Shown: positions 8,882 through 19,000, counted from the stretch's first letter. The stretch: DNA of 45,783 nt from Ignavibacteria bacterium (GCA_016844745.1 JAERMQ010000041.1:1-45783), one strand, 5' to 3'. Notes: generated by a model not told the origin, from the sequence alone. Made by a program: numbers and translations.

Positions 8882-10927
8882 ATGAAAAAATTATTACTCG
8901 TTTTATTTTTTACAACCCTTTGCAGTTCATCAATCGGTCAAAATTTGTATAAACCTGATAAAAAAGCTGAAATAGGTATCTTTGGTGGTTATTCTGCCAA
9001 CAAGCATACGGCATCATTTAGGAATATTGGTGATATTCCGAATTGCTGCCCGAAATTCGAATCCGGCACCGGTAGCGGTATTTCCGTCGGTTTATTATTC
9101 GATTTCCCCATTTCGGAAATATGGTCATTCGGATTCACTATTGATTATTCCAATCATGACGCTATACTAAATAGTATCGAAAAGTTACCATTAGGTTTAA
9201 ATGGAACAAAGGTAAACGGAGAAATTACCCACACGATTGATTCTAAAATTCCAACTTTCGGTGGAGAAATTTTATTGGGAATAAATCCTATTGCAGGATT
9301 AAAATTTCAATTCGGAGCAAGGGCAGGATATATGCTTAAAACAACTTTTTCCCAGAAAGAGGAAATAACATTACCGCCAAATGGTGCTTTATATCTTGAT
9401 TCACTTGGAAAATATTTCAACAGATATACCGGCGAAATAACAAGTGCAGCAAATGCTTTGTTTTCCGCAATTGGCGGTCTAAGTTATGATTTTTCACTGA
9501 ATAACAAAAAAACACTGACTATCAGTCCCTTTGCTTATTATCAATTTGGACTAAATAATATATCGGAAGGTTTGGATTGGAAGGTAAATTCATTATTTGC
9601 AGGATTGGCGCTGAAATATCATATCATTGATTTTCCAATGCCACCGCCGCAACCTAAACCAATGGAGCCTCCCGCACCGCCGCCGCCACCTGCAGAACCT
9701 CCTCCTCAGCCGCCGGTCAAGCCAAAACCGGAATTGGAAGCATCCGTGCAGGCTGTTGGAATTGATGATACAGGTTTGGAGGTTTTGAATATTCAGATTT
9801 TTGAATTGGAAGAATTCCTTTCATCAAGGGTTCAGCCGCTTCTATCCTATGTTTTCTTTGATGACAATTCATCGGTTATACCGGATAGATACAGCGCTTT
9901 AACTTCCGAAGGTACAAATAATTTTTCCATGAATACTCTACTGAAGCTGGATGACATTGAAACATACCATCATCTATTGAATATCGTTGGCTGGCGATTG
10001 AGGGAAATTCCGGATTCTAAAATTACATTAATTGGATGTAACTCAAACTCAGATAATGAAAAAGATAACAAAACGCTATCGTTAAAAAGAGCAATAAGCT
10101 GCGCTGATTATTTAACAAACATTTGGAAAATTCCTTTGAATAGAATTACTATATCATCAAGAAACCTGCCGGAAAAGCCAAGTAATCCTAAAACTCCCGA
10201 TGGTATTGAGGAAAACCGTCGTACAGAGATTGTTTCAGATGAAGAAAGAATTCTAGACCCGGTAATTACTTATGATACACTGCGAAATGCGAATCCACCT
10301 GTTGTGCGGTTCAAAATCAAGACTAAGTCAACTGCCGGAGTGAAAAACTGGAATCTGCAAATATCTGCCAACGGTAAACTTGCGAAATCATTCGATGGAA
10401 TCGGTTCACCGCCTGAATACTTGGATTGGCAGATGAATAAGGAGCTTTCGAAATCACCTGAATTGTGGAATAAAATAGAATATAAATTGGAAGTTGTCGA
10501 TAACGAAGCTATGAATACTCAGACCGGAAATGCCATATTACCCGTCAAGGCTGTATCAATCAAGAAAAAGCGAGACGAAAAGACTACTGATAAATCCATC
10601 GATAAATTCAACCTGATATTATTTGATTTCAATTCCGCAGAACTTAATAAAGCCAATAAAAAAATTGCAGGCATGATTAAAGCAAGGATTAAACCTACTT
10701 CCGACGTTTCTATTTACGGCTATACCGACCGGACAGGCACCGGCGCTCGAAATAAACAATTAGCCGAAGATAGAAGCCGAGCCACTGCCAAAGCCATCGA
10801 GCGAATTGATTCAAAAATATTCAGCGTTGGTTCCGATAAATTGATATACGATAATAAACTGCCCGAAGGGCGCTTCTACTGCCGCACGGTCACTATTTTA
10901 GCAGAAACTCCTATTGATAATAAATGA
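8882..10927 (+). CDS. Outer-membrane barrel fused to two OmpA-like domains
   Basis: The order of parts is: signal peptide (1-20), beta barrel (21-250), proline-rich linker with runs of P (about 251-285), first OmpA-like domain (about 315-455: 'LSYVFFDDNSSVIP', 'SLKRAISCADYLTNIW', 'ENRRTEIVS'), an Ig/FlgD-like segment (about 460-560: 'NPPVVRFKIKTKS', 'PPEYLDWQM') and a second OmpA domain (575-681: 'LILFDFNSAELN', 'YGYTDRTGTGARNKQLAEDR'). OmpA domains bind peptidoglycan, so the protein should tie an outer-membrane pore or anchor to the cell wall; two such domains in one chain is unusual. The Cys pair 'PNCCPKF' is shared with 8080-8832 and 34946-37042. The gene overlaps the next one by four bases (ATGA), so it is likely translationally coupled to a T9SS cargo protein. 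The architecture recalls PorE and PorP/SprF-type partners, but that is inference. Confidence 0.9.
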   Translation: MKKLLLVLFFTTLCSSSIGQNLYKPDKKAEIGIFGGYSANKHTASFRNIGDIPNCCPKFESGTGSGISVGLLFDFPISEIWSFGFTIDYSNHDAILNSIEKLPLGLNGTKVNGEITHTIDSKIPTFGGEILLGINPIAGLKFQFGARAGYMLKTTFSQKEEITLPPNGALYLDSLGKYFNRYTGEITSAANALFSAIGGLSYDFSLNNKKTLTISPFAYYQFGLNNISEGLDWKVNSLFAGLALKYHIIDFPMPPPQPKPMEPPAPPPPPAEPPPQPPVKPKPELEASVQAVGIDDTGLEVLNIQIFELEEFLSSRVQPLLSYVFFDDNSSVIPDRYSALTSEGTNNFSMNTLLKLDDIETYHHLLNIVGWRLREIPDSKITLIGCNSNSDNEKDNKTLSLKRAISCADYLTNIWKIPLNRITISSRNLPEKPSNPKTPDGIEENRRTEIVSDEERILDPVITYDTLRNANPPVVRFKIKTKSTAGVKNWNLQISANGKLAKSFDGIGSPPEYLDWQMNKELSKSPELWNKIEYKLEVVDNEAMNTQTGNAILPVKAVSIKKKRDEKTTDKSIDKFNLILFDFNSAELNKANKKIAGMIKARIKPTSDVSIYGYTDRTGTGARNKQLAEDRSRATAKAIERIDSKIFSVGSDKLIYDNKLPEGRFYCRTVTILAETPIDNK

Positions 10928-10938
10928 GGAAGATGAAA

Positions 10939-13533
10939 ATGAAAATAATAATAAATTTAACACACCCCTTAATCCCCTCTCAAGAGGGGAATTGGAGACA
11001 TATAATTTTCATAGTTATTTTTGCAATAAACATTTTATATGCAAACATAGCCTCAGCACAACCTTTCAAAGATATTAATCCCTTTACGCAGCATCAGCAA
11101 GGGTTAATAACGCTTCCACTTTTCGCAGATATGAACTCGGATGGTAAATTAGATATAATTGCCAATCGTGAAATTTACAGAAACGATGGTAAAGGAGGCT
11201 TCGATTTTTACCTGATTTATCCCATTTCTCATACTATATATTATCAATCTCTTCACAATTTTATAGTAGCTGACTTCAACAGTGATGGTTATCTTGATAT
11301 ATTAGCATGTTTCAAAGCTGCTTATGATAACAAATTTAAAACCATACTCTATCTGAATGAAAACAGGGATTCGACCTCTTTTATTGATAAATATGCTATG
11401 TTTCGAGCAGTGGATTCGAGCTTTACAGGAGTAGCCGAATACGGAATGCCGAAAAATCTTGCTGCTGTGGATATCGACAACGATGGCGATTTGGATATTG
11501 TTTTAACTGGTGATGCAGGTGCAAGCGGAGGAAATGAATACACTCCAACATTGAAAATTTACCGGAATGACAATGGGAAATTTGTCGAGAACGGAGATAA
11601 ATTCGAGGGATTCAGGAGAGGCTCAGTTTCAACATTCGATTACGATAATGACGGGGATTTGGATTTCATTATCACAGGAAACAGAACCGAAGGCTTTGCT
11701 TCAAATGTTAACTCAAAAATTTTCCGGAATGATAACGGAAAATTTACTGAAACCAAAATACCATTACTCGAATTGGATGAAAGTATGGTAGCGACGGGGG
11801 ACTACGACCAGGACGGCTTACCGGATATTTTGCTCTCCGGACGCGACCCATTCGTTCCACAAACAAGAATTTACCATAACGACGGAAACGGAACATTTTC
11901 AGCGCTCAATAATAATCTGCGCGGATATTATTGGGGTGATGTCTTATGGGGGGATTTCAATTCCGACGGCGCTTTGGATTTCTTTGCCGGCGGCGAAAAT
12001 ATGAAAGATTCCTGCCTGCTTTATTTGAATAATAATAACTCTTTTGTAGTGGCTGATTCCGTTAAAAATGGGAGGCTCGCTTGCCTTTCTGCGGGTGATT
12101 ACAACGAAGACGGGAAATTGGACTTACTCATGGCTGCATTCAACCTAATGGTGCTTCCCGGAGTAGAATACTTTACAACATATCAAAATCTGAATGCAAA
12201 ATCCAATACTGCACCCTCAATGCCGACAGGGTTGAAATCAATCGTTAATAGTAAAAACGTTACTTTATCATGGGATACCTCGACAGATGGTGAGACGAAA
12301 TCTTCAGGATTAACATATAATATACGAATTGGGACAAGCCCAAATGGAGTAGATATTTGCCCACCTATGTCAATCGTACCTTCCGGCAAGCGATTGGTTT
12401 CTGCTTTTGGTAATGTTGTGCAGCACAAATCGTGGATTATCAAAGGATTGCCCGACGGTAAATATTATTGGAGCGTGCAATCTATCGATAATTCATACAT
12501 TGGTTCGCCTTTCCAAACGGAACAGTCCTTTATTATCGGCAAACCGGTAGAAGAAGATTCAATCAAAATCGTATATCCCAACGGAGGCGAGTTCTTGACT
12601 GTCGGCAGTAATGTGGAAATTCAATGGAAGGGTATTTATTCCAAAGATTCTGTCCTGCTGGAATATTCCACCGATAATGGCACTAATTGGTCAGTCATCA
12701 AGAATAATGCATATAATAAAAAATATTCCTGGACTGTGCCGAATACTCCATCGACGAAATGCCTTGCAAGAGTAACAGCCGTAGTTGCCCGAACTCCATT
12801 AACTACTGTAACGGATTTATCCGATGCTGTATGGACAATCAAGCCGAACGACCCGAATCTTGCATTCGCCTCGCTTGCCGTTGATTTGGGAACAGTTAAA
12901 ACAGGGGAAGTCATCAATGTCTCTGTTAGATTAAAAAATCAGCAAAATTTAGCACAGTCCGGCGCTACCCGCTTCGAAACTACACTAAGTTTTAACGGCA
13001 ATGTTCTTTATCCAGCCGGCAGTACTCCGATGGGTGATTTGAAGGGAGATACACGCGAAATAAAGCTAAGCCTGCCAACTACACTGATAACCGGCGATGT
13101 CTTAACAACATTGAGTTTTGAGGGATTGTTAGGTAATGCAGCCGGGACTCAGATGCAACTTAGCAATACTACAGCTACGGGTGGCAATGTAATGATTTCC
13201 GAGCAGAGCGGATATGTTGCAATATCAAATATATGCAAGGACAAGGCAACCCGGTTAATTACAGCAGGCAATCATTTGAATACTTCTTTTGTATCGCCAA
13301 ATCCTGCGTATAACGACTTAAATATATCCTTTGATATAGCACTAAAAACCAATGTATGGATTGTAATGGAAGATATAACAGGAAGAACTGTTTATATGAA
13401 GGAAATAGGTACAATAGAAAGTGGTAAGCATGATATAAAAATTGATTTGCAAACATTTACTTCTGGTATGTATTATTTAAAAACTAATTATGATGGAAAT
13501 ACGGAGGTAGCGCCGGTATTGATAATTAAATGA
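10939..13533 (+). CDS. FG-GAP/VCBS repeat protein with T9SS sorting domain
   Basis: Possible starts are the ATGs at 10924, 10933 and 10939. I choose 10939 because the GAGG at 10926-10929 has the best spacing to it, although the first would overlap the upstream stop (ATGA). Seven FG-GAP/VCBS motifs follow the signal peptide, each with a DxDxDG-type calcium loop ('ADMNSDGKLDII', 'DIDNDGDLDIV', 'DYDNDGDLDFI', 'GDYDQDGLPDIL', 'GDFNSDGALDFF', 'GDYNEDGKLDLL'). They should form a beta propeller of about 370 residues. Next come a fibronectin III-like domain, a 'YPNGGEFLTVGSNVEIQW' Ser-Thr-rich/GPI-anchor-type domain, a cohesin-like domain ('LGTVKTGEVINVSVRLKN') and a T9SS type A tail ('SPNPAYNDLNISFD'). 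This is a secreted adhesin-like protein. The signal peptide contains a repeat-derived insert (see 10959-10999). Confidence 0.85.
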   Translation: MKIIINLTHPLIPSQEGNWRHIIFIVIFAINILYANIASAQPFKDINPFTQHQQGLITLPLFADMNSDGKLDIIANREIYRNDGKGGFDFYLIYPISHTIYYQSLHNFIVADFNSDGYLDILACFKAAYDNKFKTILYLNENRDSTSFIDKYAMFRAVDSSFTGVAEYGMPKNLAAVDIDNDGDLDIVLTGDAGASGGNEYTPTLKIYRNDNGKFVENGDKFEGFRRGSVSTFDYDNDGDLDFIITGNRTEGFASNVNSKIFRNDNGKFTETKIPLLELDESMVATGDYDQDGLPDILLSGRDPFVPQTRIYHNDGNGTFSALNNNLRGYYWGDVLWGDFNSDGALDFFAGGENMKDSCLLYLNNNNSFVVADSVKNGRLACLSAGDYNEDGKLDLLMAAFNLMVLPGVEYFTTYQNLNAKSNTAPSMPTGLKSIVNSKNVTLSWDTSTDGETKSSGLTYNIRIGTSPNGVDICPPMSIVPSGKRLVSAFGNVVQHKSWIIKGLPDGKYYWSVQSIDNSYIGSPFQTEQSFIIGKPVEEDSIKIVYPNGGEFLTVGSNVEIQWKGIYSKDSVLLEYSTDNGTNWSVIKNNAYNKKYSWTVPNTPSTKCLARVTAVVARTPLTTVTDLSDAVWTIKPNDPNLAFASLAVDLGTVKTGEVINVSVRLKNQQNLAQSGATRFETTLSFNGNVLYPAGSTPMGDLKGDTREIKLSLPTTLITGDVLTTLSFEGLLGNAAGTQMQLSNTTATGGNVMISEQSGYVAISNICKDKATRLITAGNHLNTSFVSPNPAYNDLNISFDIALKTNVWIVMEDITGRTVYMKEIGTIESGKHDIKIDLQTFTSGMYYLKTNYDGNTEVAPVLIIK
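10959..10999 (+). repeat. Palindromic repeat inserted within the signal-peptide coding region
   Basis: CACCCCTTAATCCCCTCT and CAAGAGGGGAATTGGAGAC form a C/G-rich palindrome (7-base perfect arms 10974-10980 and 10983-10989) of the same general type as the intergenic elements at 936-1014 and 26604-26721. It is read in frame as LTHPLIPSQEGNWRH, placed between MKIIIN and the hydrophobic core IIFIVIFAIN, so the signal peptide stays readable but has a longer n-region. Confidence 0.75.
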
Positions 13534-13563
13534 AAAATATATTCAGTTAATAAAAGATTAAAA

Positions 13564-14520
13564 ATGAGAAAATTATTAATTTTATTTTTGTTACTGTTTT
13601 ATTTTAAATCCTCCTTTTTATATCCACAGGATACTGTCAAAGGAGGTTTTACTAAATGTATAACCTATGAATATTCGTATCAATCAGGAATTTTAGATAC
13701 AAATTCAAAAAGATTATTAAATTTTCGAAAGTATAATAATAATGGGAATATGGTAAAATACCATTATTTTAATACTATTGTCTATGATACATCATGGGTT
13801 GATGAATTTTATACTTATAATAGTTTTGGAAAATTAATTGAGATATATCATGATGAACCATTGGATTCTACAGAATGGAAAAGTATTTTAAATTATGATT
13901 CTTCGGGTAATTTGATTGAAAAAATTCATTATAAGCCTTTAAATAATCCCGTTTGGAAAAAATTGTACAAATACAATACTCATGGGCAAAAAATTGAGGA
14001 AGAAGAATATTATAAACCTTTAGATTCCATCAAACTGAAAAAAACATATAAGTATAATCATATAGGTAAATTAATTGAGGAAACCGAAATTAATGGATGG
14101 GGTGACCCGAAAATTACATATACTTACGATGAATTTAATAGACTTATTGAAGAAATACATTGTTTCTATAATGGAACCAAAATTGAAAGACATATTCATA
14201 AATATGACAGTATCGGTAATGAAATTGAATCAAGAAGGATTGAGCAAAGGGGAGCTGAGTTTATTTATTCTTTACAATATGATAGTAAAAGGAATCTGAT
14301 TAAATGGATTGAAATTGATCCCGGTATGTTTTGTTATAATTTCCAAAATAGAACTTATGATGAAAATGGTAAATTGCTTTCCCTTTCTGACCCTAACCAA
14401 AAAGCAATTTGGAAGTATGACAAATTTGGAAATATTATTGAATATATTGAAGAAAGAATAGAGAATAATGAGTTTAAACCTAGAACCAAGACAATATATA
14501 TCTATTCAAATGAAGATTAA
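13564..14520 (+). CDS. Small exported YD-repeat-like protein
   Basis: A signal peptide (MRKLLILFLLLFYFKSSFLYPQ) is followed by about 12 short repeats of the YD/RHS style, each about 20-22 residues: 'YTYNSFGKLIEIYH', 'LNYDSSGNLIEKIHY', 'YKYNTHGQKIEEEEY', 'YTYDEFNRLIEEIH', 'WKYDKFGNIIEYIEE'. There is no RHS core, no toxin tip and no T9SS tail. Such free-standing YD proteins are common in Bacteroidota, and their function is not known to me. It starts 30 bases after the FG-GAP gene on the same strand, so it may be the last gene of that operon. It lacks a clear Shine-Dalgarno and is more AT-rich than the genes upstream. Confidence 0.75.
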   Translation: MRKLLILFLLLFYFKSSFLYPQDTVKGGFTKCITYEYSYQSGILDTNSKRLLNFRKYNNNGNMVKYHYFNTIVYDTSWVDEFYTYNSFGKLIEIYHDEPLDSTEWKSILNYDSSGNLIEKIHYKPLNNPVWKKLYKYNTHGQKIEEEEYYKPLDSIKLKKTYKYNHIGKLIEETEINGWGDPKITYTYDEFNRLIEEIHCFYNGTKIERHIHKYDSIGNEIESRRIEQRGAEFIYSLQYDSKRNLIKWIEIDPGMFCYNFQNRTYDENGKLLSLSDPNQKAIWKYDKFGNIIEYIEERIENNEFKPRTKTIYIYSNED

Positions 14521-14582
14521 ATATAATAATATTTCAAATCAAACTGCGTCATTTACTAAGTAAAATTATTAGAGGTTTCTAA

Positions 14583-14780
14583 ATGACTGATACAGATGCT
14601 CAACAATTAAAATCTATCGTGAAGGATGCTTTTAGCGAAGTGATTAACGCTAAAAAAGAAGTAATTTATAATGAATTTTACGAAGCACTTGAGGATTTTC
14701 ATCTTCTTGAAGCTATAAAAGAAGGTGAAACATGCGGTAAAGCTACGCATGTTGAGGTATTTGAATTACTCGAGGCTTAA
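14583..14780 (+). CDS. Small acidic antitoxin-like protein (orphan)
   Basis: This protein of 65 residues has a good Shine-Dalgarno (AGAGGT) before the ATG. It is acidic and helical: 'KKEVIYNEFYEALEDFHLLEAIKEGETCGK' followed by 'EVFELLEA', a pattern resembling the C-terminal half of Phd/RelB-type antitoxins ('ED..L..AI.EG....v...EvF..L'). No toxin gene fits in the 64 bases before hicA, so its partner is missing, is elsewhere, or is the downstream hicA. The assignment is by resemblance only. It might equally be a small unknown protein. Confidence 0.5.
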   Translation: MTDTDAQQLKSIVKDAFSEVINAKKEVIYNEFYEALEDFHLLEAIKEGETCGKATHVEVFELLEA

Positions 14781-14844
14781 AATTAAAATGTCTTCATTCT
14801 AATTTGGATTGTTATTGATAAATACCTGAAAATTTTCAAAATTT

Positions 14845-15099
14845 ATGGATAGTAAAAAATTATTAAAACGAATACTGACAAATACCAATAATATTAAATT
14901 TCAAGATTTTATTTCGTTGGTATCAGGATTTGGATTTGAATTAGATAGAATTAACGGGAGTCATCACATTTATAAAAAGGCTGGTGTTGAAGAATTAATT
15001 AATTTGCAAAATGTCAAAGGTGAGATAAAACCTTATCAGGTAAAGCAATTTTTAACCATTATTGAAAAGTATAATTTACAAATAGGAGAAGAAAAATGA
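14845..15099 (+). CDS. hicA: HicA family mRNA interferase toxin
   Basis: This protein of 84 residues has the double-stranded-RNA-binding-like fold of HicA. The catalytic His lies in 'INGSHHIYKK' (H40), preceded by 'SLVSGFGFELDR', and the C-terminal helix 'KGEIKPYQVKQFLTIIEKYNL' corresponds to the usual 'L....LrqiLrqa.l' end. HicA cleaves mRNA in the cytosol when not bound by HicB. It overlaps hicB by four bases (ATGA), as expected for a co-translated pair. No strong ribosome binding site precedes the ATG. Confidence 0.85.
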   Translation: MDSKKLLKRILTNTNNIKFQDFISLVSGFGFELDRINGSHHIYKKAGVEELINLQNVKGEIKPYQVKQFLTIIEKYNLQIGEEK

Positions 15100-15320
15100 A
15101 AGATTACCACATAAACATCTTCTTTAGTGACGATGACGGAGGCTATATAGCAGATATTCCTGATTTAAAATTTTGTTCAGCCTTTGGTTTGACCCCAAAA
15201 GTTGCATTAAATGAAGTTCTCAAAGCAAAAGAAGCCTGGCTTGCTTCTGCAAAGAATAATAATAGAAAAATTCCAAAACCAAGATATTTACCTGCTTTAT
15301 ACAAGGTTGCCGTTCTTTAA
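15096..15320 (+). CDS. hicB: HicB family antitoxin (short, no DNA-binding tail)
   Basis: This protein of 74 residues has the HicB partial-RNase-H-like domain: 'YHINIFFSDDDGGYIADIPDLKFCSAFGLTPKVALNEVLKAKEAWL', with the typical GYIADIPDL and the helix beginning 'A..e'. It should bind and block HicA. It ends right after this domain ('RYLPALYKVAVL') and has no HTH or ribbon-helix-helix tail, so by itself it should not repress its own promoter. Its start overlaps hicA's stop. Confidence 0.85.
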   Translation: MKDYHINIFFSDDDGGYIADIPDLKFCSAFGLTPKVALNEVLKAKEAWLASAKNNNRKIPKPRYLPALYKVAVL

Positions 15321-15334
15321 ATAAATAATTTCAA

Positions 15335-15365
15335 TCTAATGATGAAACAAAATATAATCATTAGA
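15335..15365. terminator. Candidate bidirectional terminator hairpin
   Basis: TCTAATGAT (15335-15343) pairs with ATCATTAGA (15357-15365) around a 13-base loop; TTCAA/TTGAA just outside may extend the stem. It lies in the 78-base gap between two convergent genes, hicB (plus) and the minus-strand hicB-like gene. No long T-run follows, so termination is an inference. Confidence 0.4.
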
Positions 15366-15398
15366 AATTTGAATTCATTTTATAGTTCATTATTTGAA

Positions 15399-15737
15399 TC
15401 ACTCCATCCCAACTTCTCTTTCAATCGCATGTTGAATGATTTTATTGATGGGAAGTCCCATTATATAAGATTTTTCCGATATTTTACGATGTAATTCGGG
15501 GCTAATCCTGATATTGAATGAACCGTTAAAAGATTTGAAAGGTTTTATTCTTCTTTGCTCACAAATTTCTAAATAATCGTTCACAGCCTCTTCGAAGGAT
15601 TCTTTTAGCTCAGTAACGGTACTACCTTCGAAACTAATTAATGATTCGATTCCTTCAATTTTCCCGTAAAACACGTTGTCGTCGGCATTAAAATGAACCG
15701 AACCTATAAAATCCTTATATTTCAATTTGTCTTTCAT
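15399..15737 (-). CDS. HicB-like antitoxin with ribbon-helix-helix C-terminus
   Basis: This protein of 112 residues has an N-terminal HicB fold ('DFIGSVHFNADDNVFYGKIEGI', 'SLISFEGSTVTELKESFEEAVNDYLEICE') and a C-terminal ribbon-helix-helix domain ('FNIRISPELHRKISEKSYIMGLPINKIIQHAIE') that would bind DNA as a dimer. AAGGAG lies just before the ATG. In complete modules hicA sits next to such a gene. Here neither side has one: upstream is a 341-base gap, downstream is the convergent hicAB pair. It could be a solo regulator or may control the neighbouring hicA in trans. Confidence 0.85.
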   Translation of the reverse strand: MKDKLKYKDFIGSVHFNADDNVFYGKIEGIESLISFEGSTVTELKESFEEAVNDYLEICEQRRIKPFKSFNGSFNIRISPELHRKISEKSYIMGLPINKIIQHAIEREVGME

Positions 15738-16078
15738 TGATAACTCCTTTTCGTTTTAATTCTTCAATAATCTGCTCTATTTGATAATTTTACCAATGTA
15801 AATATACAAAAAATTAACAATTTGGCACATTATTTGTATGAAACAATGTGGAAATAATTACGTAAAATTTAGGAAAAATAATAGAAAAATAATTACTTTT
15901 TTTGGAAATGTCGCAAAAATAATTTATTTTAATGAACGTTCTATATCAAATAATGAAGTTTTACCCTTTTTTTCGGCGATGGTAAAAAATTACACCATAA
16001 AAAAAAGTATCTTATTCCCTTTTGAAGTGTTTATATCATTAGGGAAAAAACAATTTTGAGAATTAAGGAAATATACAA
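15738..16078. other. Gene-free AT-rich gap
   Basis: This stretch lies between the divergent hicB-like gene (minus) and the RHS gene (plus). A reading frame at 15838-16059 exists, but it has no ribosome binding site and no family resemblance, and its composition is just that of AT-rich DNA, so I do not call it. The region must hold promoters for both flanking genes. CAATTTTG at 16051-16058 is one mismatch from a -7 box but has no TTTG 19 bases upstream. Confidence 0.5.
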
Positions 16079-19000
16079 ATGAAGAAAATCTTTCTGATAA
16101 TATTTCTAATCCCTTTATTTAATACGAGCTTATTCGCTACGTCCATAACCGGAACCGTTCGGGATAATCTTACAACTAATCCCATCCCAAACGCTCAGGT
16201 ACGGCTTGAAATCGGCGGAAGTCCTGTTTATACCGTTACGAGTAACGGAAGCGGTGTCTTTACTTTTTCGAGTATAAATGCCGGTACTTACGAAATGGTT
16301 TGCACTGCCGGCGGGTATATAGACTGGAATGGCAGCGTAACAGTTCTAAATGGACAGGATATTTCCGGGCAGAACATTACTATGCTAATAAGACCGAGAA
16401 TAAGAGGAGGAGTTAGAAATTTCAATACCGATACTCCGATAAACGGAGCTACAGTCAGATTGGAACAAAATAGCGTCGTGAAATATACGACAACTACCAA
16501 TACCAATGGCGATTACATCCTGAATAATCTCGATCCCGGCTCTTATCAGTTAATTGCATCAGCGGTTGGATTCGAATCCAAAACTTTTACGGTTAACCTT
16601 GCTGCCGGTAATGAGTATTTCCAAAATTTCGCACTTAATCCCAATCCGAGAATTTTGGGAGTTGTTCGTCATTCAATTACCTTAGCTGCTATTAGCGGAG
16701 CAACGGTGCGTTTGGAGCAGAATAGTATAGTAAAATATTCAACTACAACAAATGCATCAGGGAATTATATCCTGACCGACGTTGCAGCAGGTACTTATCA
16801 ATTAGTAGCTTTTGCTCCCGGGTATCAAACAAAGAGAATGACGATTACAGTTGTGGCGACCTTAGATTATAATCAAAATATTACTTTACTGCCTGCTCCT
16901 CAGCTTATTTCGCCGGCAATGCGTCAAAACTGGACTAATGGAGCTATCGATTTTATCTGGGGAAATATAGCTGCAAGCAGATATGAACTTTATGTTGACA
17001 ATATTCAGGATTACAGTTCTGCGGAGGTTTGCCCGCGATTTATTCCTGCATTGGCAAATTATACCGATACTACCTATACATTACAGGAAAATTGGTTAGA
17101 GCCAAACCAGACTTATTATTGGAAGGTTGTTGCTTATTATCCGAACGGAGATACCGTTCCATCCTATGACGGGACTTTTACTTACAATCCTACATCGGTA
17201 GCAACACCCGACTGGACGCCGCTATACCGTGTATATAATGCAACTGATGTTGACCATTCTTATTGCATAACAAAAAGCAAATTAGACGAAGCATACAATT
17301 TGAATTATACTTTCGAACGAATTGAAGGCTTTGTATCGGCAAAACCGTTCAATTCGGCAAATATGGTAAGTATTTATAGATTTTATATAAAAAATCCGGT
17401 TCCAAGATTCAAGAGACATCTTTACGTTACTGAAATTACCGACCCGAATATACGGGATACCTTGATTGCCAATGATACAAACAGATATTATGAAGGAATT
17501 GTTGGCTATGCTTACTCCAACCAACCTGCAGGAACCGTAAAGCTCTACCATACTTACATGGACAGGGTTGATAAAAAAGATAACCTATATACAATAAGTG
17601 AATATGAGATGAATTTCTCAAGGGCTGTCAATGGCTATACCGGAACGACCAATGACCAGGGATTTATCTGCTATGTATCGCAGTCAGGCAATATTTATTC
17701 CCAGCTCTGGAACGAAACCCAGATGCAAGCCGGCAACGGTGTAAATCCCATTACAGGGAATTTCACTCATAAGAAAAATACATTCTCAATTCCGGGCGGA
17801 CGAATGGCATTGGAGTTTTCGCATATTTATAACTCTTATGCTCCGCGATTTGGGCTGCAGATAACATCACTTGGAAATGGATTCAGTCATAATTATTCCG
17901 CATGTTTGCATTTGGAAGGCACGAGCAGCAGCAGTACAATCTATGCTTACTGGCCCCAAGGTAGCATACAACTTTATAATCTTGGTTCTTTAAATTCAGT
18001 GCGATGTGCAACTCCTGGCGTTTACGATGTTATCACAAAAATTTCACCGACACGTTATCAAATCCGTAAACCTGACCAATCAGTTTATAGTTTCGATGTG
18101 TATCAGGGTAGTTTGGCAATGCTTACAAGTATTACCGACCGTAACAGCAATCCCGTTACTTTGACATATAATTCTGCAACTAATCAATTAATAAGCGCTC
18201 GTACAGCAGAAGGAAGAATCCTTGCTTTCGAATATTACACGCCTGAAGGGCAAAAACATTTATTGAAAAAAGTAACAGACCCTGCAGGCAGATTTGTTTC
18301 CTTCGAATATGATGCAAATTATAACCTGATTAGATTTACCGATGCCGAAGGGTATATATACTCCTATAATTACGACCAGAACTACCTCTACGACCACCTC
18401 CTGACAGAGTTGGTAATGCCGAAAGGAAATAAAATCATTAATGTTTATCAGAACAGCTTTGCCGATAAAAAATTGATTTCCCAAACTTATGGCAGTGGAA
18501 AACCGTTTACTTTCGATTACAACGGCAATGGATTTGTCGTTTACAAAGATGAAGTTGATAAATTCTGGACTCAATATTATGATGCTACTCCCGAAAAGAA
18601 AGTAACAAAACTGCAATCACCAATCGGGGATACGGTTTCATTCGAATATGGCGATGTTGCTAATCCAACAAATATTACCCGGACAATTGATGGTAAAGGG
18701 TTGTCATCAACATTTACTTATGATGCACAGGGAAATTGTACACGTATTAATAAGCCGCTCGGTGTTATTCAAAGATTCTCATATAATGCCTGGAATGATG
18801 TTTTGACCTATACAAATCCGAACGGCAGAATCACGAGCTATCAATATGATGCTTTTGGTAATTTAATAAGGGTAATGACCCCGCGTGGAACAACGACAAT
18901 CAATTATATCTTTGGCGGCAATGGTCAAAGTGGAGTAATCAGGGATATTAACGACCCGCTTGGCAGAAGAGTTGTATTTACTTATAATGCCAACGGAAAT

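Noticed and set aside
15738..15790. A hicA fragment upstream of the solo hicB-like gene on the minus strand
   Set aside because: The short open stretch (reading about NYQIEQIIEELKRKGV) has no start codon and no HicA motif.
15838..16059. 73-codon plus-strand frame before the RHS gene
   Set aside because: It has no Shine-Dalgarno, no recognisable family and low-complexity composition; most likely AT-rich intergenic sequence.
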